A DNA stretch of 64,000 nt from NCBI GenBank assembly GCA_017303875.1, contig JAFLBP010000003.1, positions 182,773 to 246,772 of the forward strand. The letters are read 5' to 3'. Source of the DNA: Chitinophagales bacterium (GTDB lineage Bacteria > Bacteroidota > Bacteroidia > Chitinophagales > Saprospiraceae). Below the pieces are notes generated by a model. That model saw only the letters and a list, made by a program, of their open reading frames with translations, ran no database searches and was not told the origin of the DNA. The translations under genes and the position numbers were made by a program. This document shows positions 60,347 through 64,000 of the stretch, in pieces (positions within the stretch are counted from its first letter, which is position 1; every line of letters begins with the position of its first letter).

Positions 60347-61402
60347 ATGAAATCTTTTCGCGAATTATGTGGCTTTGATGATCGCTGGATGATGCTCATC
60401 GGAATTCCGACGGCTGGCGTAATGGTTTCCATTATGCTGTTCTACGATTCCTATCGGGCGGCCGACTGGAAAGCCCTGCTGCTCTGCGTCCCGGTATCGA
60501 TTGTGTATACCACGGCATTCTGGATGAGTATGCGATATACTTACCATCTGGTGCGTTTGCGATACCCGGCGCTGGAGCAAATTCGCACGCGGATTGTCTG
60601 GATGTCGGTCATTATGTTGGCTTTATTTGTCATTATCAACGCTGTGCTGGATTCGTTTTTTTCATTCCTGTTTCCCGCTAAACAAAACAGTCCGGATCTG
60701 CTGATTGAATTTCTGGCCACTATTCTGCTCAGCGTCATGGTAATGGCGATTTACGAAGCCATGTCGTATTACCTTCAATTACAACAAATTATCGCTGAAA
60801 AAACAGATCTGGAGCGCCGCCATATTCAATCGCAGCTGGATGGATTGCGCAATCAGGTAAACCCGCATTTTCTTTTTAACAGCCTCAATACGCTCACCTA
60901 CCTGATTCCGGAAGATTCGGCAAAAGCCGTGCGTTTTGTACAGCAACTCAGCAAAGTATACCGCTATGTGCTGGAAAGCCGCGACGCCAAACTGATTCCC
61001 CTGCGCGAGGAAATGGAGTTTATGGAGTCTTATATTTTTTTGTTGAAAGAACGTTTTGGGGATAAATTACAAATTCATTTCAAAGACCTGAGCAGTTGCA
61101 GAAACGGCGGTATTGTGCCGCTTTCGCTGCAACTGCTCTTTGAAAATGCCATAAAACACAATATCATTTCCGCCGAAAAACCCTTGCACATTGAAGTGTT
61201 TCAGCGGCTGACCGATACCGGCGAAACGGCCCTTGTGGTACGCAACCCCTTGCAACGCAAAAATCAGGTGATGGACTCCACCGGCGTTGGCCTGGAAAAC
61301 ATCAGAAGCCGCTACCACATCCTTTCCAAACGCGAAATTTCGGTGACCGCCACCAAAGACTGGTTTACCGTAGAACTGCCGCTGCTGAACTGCGAAAATT
61401 AA
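60347..61402 (+). CDS. LytS-family sensor histidine kinase
   Basis: 351 residues: four membrane helices in the first 140 residues, then a coiled-coil linker and a His_kinase domain with NPHFLFNSLN (phospho-acceptor His174). The ATP-binding segment contains LLFENAIKHNI and GVGLENIRSRY (N and G boxes). It senses an unknown envelope signal and phosphorylates the LytTR regulator encoded 6 nt downstream. This is the typical Bacteroidota two-component pair. Confidence 0.92.
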   Translation: MKSFRELCGFDDRWMMLIGIPTAGVMVSIMLFYDSYRAADWKALLLCVPVSIVYTTAFWMSMRYTYHLVRLRYPALEQIRTRIVWMSVIMLALFVIINAVLDSFFSFLFPAKQNSPDLLIEFLATILLSVMVMAIYEAMSYYLQLQQIIAEKTDLERRHIQSQLDGLRNQVNPHFLFNSLNTLTYLIPEDSAKAVRFVQQLSKVYRYVLESRDAKLIPLREEMEFMESYIFLLKERFGDKLQIHFKDLSSCRNGGIVPLSLQLLFENAIKHNIISAEKPLHIEVFQRLTDTGETALVVRNPLQRKNQVMDSTGVGLENIRSRYHILSKREISVTATKDWFTVELPLLNCEN

Positions 61403-61408
61403 TTTTCC

Positions 61409-62161
61409 ATGCGTATTCTCCTCATCGAAGACGAAATTCCCGCCGCCCGCCAACTCGCCAAACTCCTCCACGAACAAGTAAACGGGCTGGAAATACTCAA
61501 CACCCTCGACAGCGTGGAAGGCGCCGTGCACTACCTGCAACAACACGAGGCGCCCGATCTGATTTTTATGGACATACAGATCGCCGACGGCCTGAGCTTT
61601 GATATTTTTCAACATGTGGCGGTCAGTGCGCCCGTGATTTTCACCACGGCTTTCGACCAATACGCAGTGCAGGCATTCAAAGTGAATGCCATTGATTACC
61701 TGCTGAAACCCATCGACCCTGCCGATCTGCAACAAGCCCTGCAAAAAGTGCGGGAACGCGCACAGCCGCTTCCGGCGCAAGCCCTGGCGCAACTCACCCA
61801 ATTCCTGCGCCGCGACAACTACAAGGAGCGTTTCCTGATCAAAAGCGGCCAGCACCTGGTTTTCCTGCCCACGGCGGAGGTAGCCTGCTTCCGTTCAGAA
61901 AGCGGCGTCACGCTGGCCTATACGTCGGGCAGTAAAAAACACGTTGTAGAGCACAGTCTGGAAGAATTGGAAAACCTCCTCGATCCAAAATTGTTCTTCC
62001 GTATCAGCCGCAGCATGACGATCTGCCTGAGCGCCATCAAACGCATCAGTCCGCACTTCAACGGCCGCCTGAAACTCGAACTCCACCACGGCCCGGCCGA
62101 TGAAGAAATTTTCGTGAGCCGGGAGCGAAGTCCTAATTTCAAAAACTGGCTGGATAGTTGA
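61409..62161 (+). CDS. LytTR-family response regulator
   Basis: 250 residues: a receiver domain (MRILLIEDEIPAARQL, phospho-acceptor Asp55 in IFMDIQ, AFDQYAVQAFKVNAIDYLLKP) and a C-terminal LytTR DNA-binding domain (RFLIKSGQHLVFLPTAEVACF, FFRISRSMTICLSAI). It is the partner of the LytS kinase just upstream; its targets are unknown. The stop codon touches an iterated-word inverted repeat. Confidence 0.93.
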   Translation: MRILLIEDEIPAARQLAKLLHEQVNGLEILNTLDSVEGAVHYLQQHEAPDLIFMDIQIADGLSFDIFQHVAVSAPVIFTTAFDQYAVQAFKVNAIDYLLKPIDPADLQQALQKVRERAQPLPAQALAQLTQFLRRDNYKERFLIKSGQHLVFLPTAEVACFRSESGVTLAYTSGSKKHVVEHSLEELENLLDPKLFFRISRSMTICLSAIKRISPHFNGRLKLELHHGPADEEIFVSRERSPNFKNWLDS

Positions 62162-62243
62162 TTTGGGATTTTTGATGCTTGATGCTTGATTTTGGATGAA
62201 TGTGTCAAGCATCTAACATCAAGCATCCAAAATCCAAAATTTA
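62161..62243. repeat. Inverted repeat of iterated TGATGCTTGA / TCAAGCATC words
   Basis: The left arm (62161-62200) repeats GATGCTTGAT twice and ends in TTTTGGATG. The right arm (62205-62243) carries CAAGCATC twice and CCAAAATCC, the inverse. It separates the LytTR regulator from cysM, whose ATG lies 6 nt beyond it. Confidence 0.75.
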
Positions 62244-62248
62244 AAAAA

Positions 62249-63127
62249 ATGTTGATTAGTGATATTATTGGGAATACGCCTTTAGTGGAAATCCGGCATT
62301 TGATACAAAAGCCGGGGGTACGGATTTTTGCCAAATTAGAAGGCCATAACCCGGGCGGCAGCGTGAAAGACCGCGCGGCTTATGGCATGATAAAAGGCGC
62401 CATTGATCGGGGCGAACTACGGCCGGGCATGAGCCTCGTGGAAGCCACCAGCGGCAACACCGGTATTGCGCTGGCAATGATTGCCCGTCTGTTTGAGGTA
62501 CAAATCACGCTGATTATGCCCGACAACTCCACGCTGGAACGGGTGCAAACGATGGAGGCCTTCGGGGCAAAAGTGCTGCTCACGCCCGCCGCCAAAACCA
62601 TCGAATACTCAAGACAACTCGCCGAAGACATGGCCGCCTCCGGCCAATACCTGATGCTGGATCAGTTTGCCAACCCCGACAATCCGGGCATGCACGAAAA
62701 AACAACCGGCCCGGAAATCTGGCGCGACACCCGGGGGTTGGTCACGCATTTTGTGTCGTCTATGGGCACCACGGGCACCATCATGGGCACTTCCCGTTTC
62801 CTCAAAGCGCAAAACCCTGCCGTTCAGATTGTAGGCGTACAGCCCAAAGACGGATCGAGTATACCCGGCATCCGACGCTGGTCGGCGGAATTTCTGCCGC
62901 GCATTTACGAGCCTGCCCGCGTGGACCGCATCATTGACGTATCGGAAGCGGAAGCGCTGGATATGATGCGCCGATTGGCGCGCGAGGAGGCCATTTTCGG
63001 CGGCGTGAGTAGCGGTGGCGCGATGGCTGCTGCCCTGCAGGTAGCCGAATCCATTGAAGAAGGCGTCATTGTGAGCATTGTTTGTGATCGCGGGGATCGG
63101 TATTTGTCGTCGGGGGTGTTTGGGTGA
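62249..63127 (+). CDS. cysM: Cysteine synthase B (O-acetylserine sulfhydrylase)
   Basis: The ATG at 62249 gives 293 residues starting MLISDIIGNTPLVEI; an earlier start would read through the repeat. PLP lysine is Lys40 in GHNPGGSVKDRAAYG, substrate loop SGNTG (68-72), phosphate loop SSMGTTGTIMGTS, and C-terminal VCDRGDRYLSSGVF. CysM makes cysteine from O-acetylserine (or phosphoserine) and sulfide or thiosulfate. The length and DRGDRYLSSGVF are typical of the CysM branch rather than CysK. Confidence 0.93.
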   Translation: MLISDIIGNTPLVEIRHLIQKPGVRIFAKLEGHNPGGSVKDRAAYGMIKGAIDRGELRPGMSLVEATSGNTGIALAMIARLFEVQITLIMPDNSTLERVQTMEAFGAKVLLTPAAKTIEYSRQLAEDMAASGQYLMLDQFANPDNPGMHEKTTGPEIWRDTRGLVTHFVSSMGTTGTIMGTSRFLKAQNPAVQIVGVQPKDGSSIPGIRRWSAEFLPRIYEPARVDRIIDVSEAEALDMMRRLAREEAIFGGVSSGGAMAAALQVAESIEEGVIVSIVCDRGDRYLSSGVFG

Positions 63128-63555
63128 GGTTGGGATTTTGAAATTCATTTCCCGCAGATCGCGCAGATTTTTTACGATCCTCCTCATAGCCGTCTGACGA
63201 CTTCGAGTCGTCCGATAACTGATAAAGTTTACACCCCAAAAATTGCGCCTACTACGGCTTCTTTCCGTGCAAGGCGGAAGGAGTAGTTTTAGATGCGTAC
63301 ATGATGTGATGCTTCAATAATTCGATGTATTTAAAATAACATTGCGAGTAACGCTGAGTTTTGATCCGGCAGTACACATTAGTATGTGTATTCTGTTTTT
63401 TTGATATAATTTTGTTCCTATCTTTGCAAGCACTTGTTAGGTAATTTTGCCCTTCGAAGCACAAAAGCAATTGAACGGCACTCTTTCATTTAATTCTTTT
63501 GGGGTAAAAAAAATACAACAAATTTCTTGATACCTTTTTCCAAATCTGGCACTAT
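63128..63555. other. Intergenic region with a repeat, small hairpins and -7-like elements
   Basis: No gene is supported. It holds the single-arm repeat at 63147-63173, a hairpin GACGACT-TCG-AGTCGTC (63196-63212), a possible bulged stem (CTACT...AGTAG, about 63249-63286), and two TAnnTTTG-like elements (TAATTTTG 63409-63416, TATCTTTG 63421-63428) that could start the sigma-like gene transcript with a leader of about 120 nt. Confidence 0.5.
63147..63173. repeat. CGCAGAT-word repeat, relative of the 46052-46500 core
   Basis: TTTCCCGCAG, ATCGCGCAGA and a T-run are nearly identical to the inner arms of the large inverted repeat at 46230-46350. Only one arm is present here. Confidence 0.7.
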
Positions 63556-63897
63556 ATGAAAGAACAACCTAAAGTTTGCTCAGACATGGAACTTTCAAAA
63601 CGAATATGCGCCAAGGATTCGCCTGACCGCGATGCGGCGTTAGAGGAGTTTATCAATGCTACAATACATCATAGTAAACGAGTTTTTGCCGGAATGGCTC
63701 GTAAATTTGGCATCCGCGATGTAGAAGATCGCTTTAACGATACATATGCCAAATTTTTTGATGCCTCGCTGAGAATGGGATGGGAAAAGAAAATCATCAA
63801 TAACCTGTGTAAGTATTTTAATGGAATTGGTTATAATGTGCTACTTGAAGAGTCGCGTCTTGGGGGGAGGGGACAGGGCAAACGCATCAAAATTTGA
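63556..63897 (+). CDS. Sigma-70 region 2-like protein lacking region 4
   Basis: 113 residues. The central part resembles ECF sigma region 2: RKFGIRDVEDRFNDTYAKFF (compare xxDxxQDxFxxxW) and INNLCKYFNGIGYNVLLEE (compare NxxxYLxxIxxNxxxxxxR). The frame stops right after this region (GRGQGKRIKI), so no DNA-binding region 4 is encoded. It could be a truncated sigma gene, a frameshifted one or a genuine regulatory protein. The family call is by eye and tentative. Confidence 0.5.
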   Translation: MKEQPKVCSDMELSKRICAKDSPDRDAALEEFINATIHHSKRVFAGMARKFGIRDVEDRFNDTYAKFFDASLRMGWEKKIINNLCKYFNGIGYNVLLEESRLGGRGQGKRIKI

Positions 63898-63943
63898 CCT
63901 GATGTGATTCTACTGAGTACCTTTCTGGCAAAAACGCTTTGCC

Positions 63944-64000
63944 ATGAATAATGAACAAAACCTGGTCAATGGTTTAATTAGGTCTTTTGGCTCTGTTGAA
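63944..64000 (+). CDS. Start of a gene cut off by the window end
   Basis: An ATG at 63944 opens 19 codons (MNNEQNLVNGLIRSFGSVE) that run to the last base of the window. It starts 46 nt after the sigma-like gene on the same strand. Too short to assign; it might be another small sigma-like or partner protein. Confidence 0.35.
   Translation, partial: MNNEQNLVNGLIRSFGSVE

Overview
The window comes from a Bacteroidota chromosome of roughly balanced base composition, most likely a member of the Saprospiria (Saprospiraceae or Lewinella/Haliscomenobacter relatives). That placement is inferred. It rests on several type IX secretion cargo proteins (type A C-terminal sorting domains at 16219-17937, 31057-32721, 34708-36609 and 47001-50600, and a type B/CHU_C domain at 29233-31044), three TonB-dependent receptors with carboxypeptidase-like N-domains, a fused SecDF, LytS/LytTR signalling, and Bacteroidota-type promoters (TTTG, 17-19 nt, TAnnTTTG).

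Layout. 1-6100: a 5'-truncated zinc metallopeptidase, a nucleoside deoxyribosyltransferase-like gene with a tiny membrane protein, an SDR/AraC pair with a 21-bp-phased direct-repeat operator, two envelope proteins, and an MNT nucleotidyltransferase whose HEPN partner is decayed. 6100-16100: a geranylgeranyl-reductase-like flavoprotein, small secreted proteins, a TonB receptor, aspartokinase, a LolD/MacB-type ATPase, GatC, a deoxynucleoside kinase and a Na+/Ca2+ exchanger. 16200-26000: a T9SS cargo protein, an S4 protein, a thioredoxin-fold protein, divergent MarR/TonB-receptor genes and SecDF. 26000-29200: an orphan lantibiotic-dehydratase C-terminal domain protein, a Fer4_19-CDGSH protein, OsmC and LysA. 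29200-36600: a DUF1800-DUF1501-CHU_C cluster and a BNR-like T9SS protein with codon use suggesting high expression. 36800-40800: a double-ATPase ABC protein, RNase D and a DAO-type flavoprotein. 40800-44600: a type IV McrBC restriction system. 44860-46060: tRNA-Leu(CAG) and a family 9 glycosyltransferase. 46050-46850: a very large inverted repeat, then a terminator-bounded segment with no recognisable gene (candidate RNA). 47000-53700: a gingipain-like (C25) T9SS peptidase, a thioredoxin, an ABC1/UbiB kinase and a lipoprotein. 53677-57357: a CcoI-type copper ATPase and an Rpn-family nuclease with a tandem-repeat tail. 57430-64000: a 157-bp palindrome, a TonB receptor, LytS/LytTR, CysM, and a protein that looks like sigma region 2 alone, followed by a gene cut off by the window end.

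Functionally, envelope and secretion genes dominate (SecDF, TonB receptors, T9SS cargo), mixed with housekeeping genes for lysine and cysteine synthesis, tRNA amidation and dNTP salvage. Defence or mobile-type genes are the McrBC pair, the MNT/HEPN remnant and Rpn.

The least explained signal is a series of intergenic inverted repeats whose arms consist of short words iterated several times. Each locus uses a different word (1254-1342, 8531-8651, 46052-46500, 60188-60333, 62161-62243), and there are single-arm relatives at 15101-15134 and 63147-63173. The candidate structured transcript at 46582-46852 comes next. All functions are read from motifs by eye; no database search was run.
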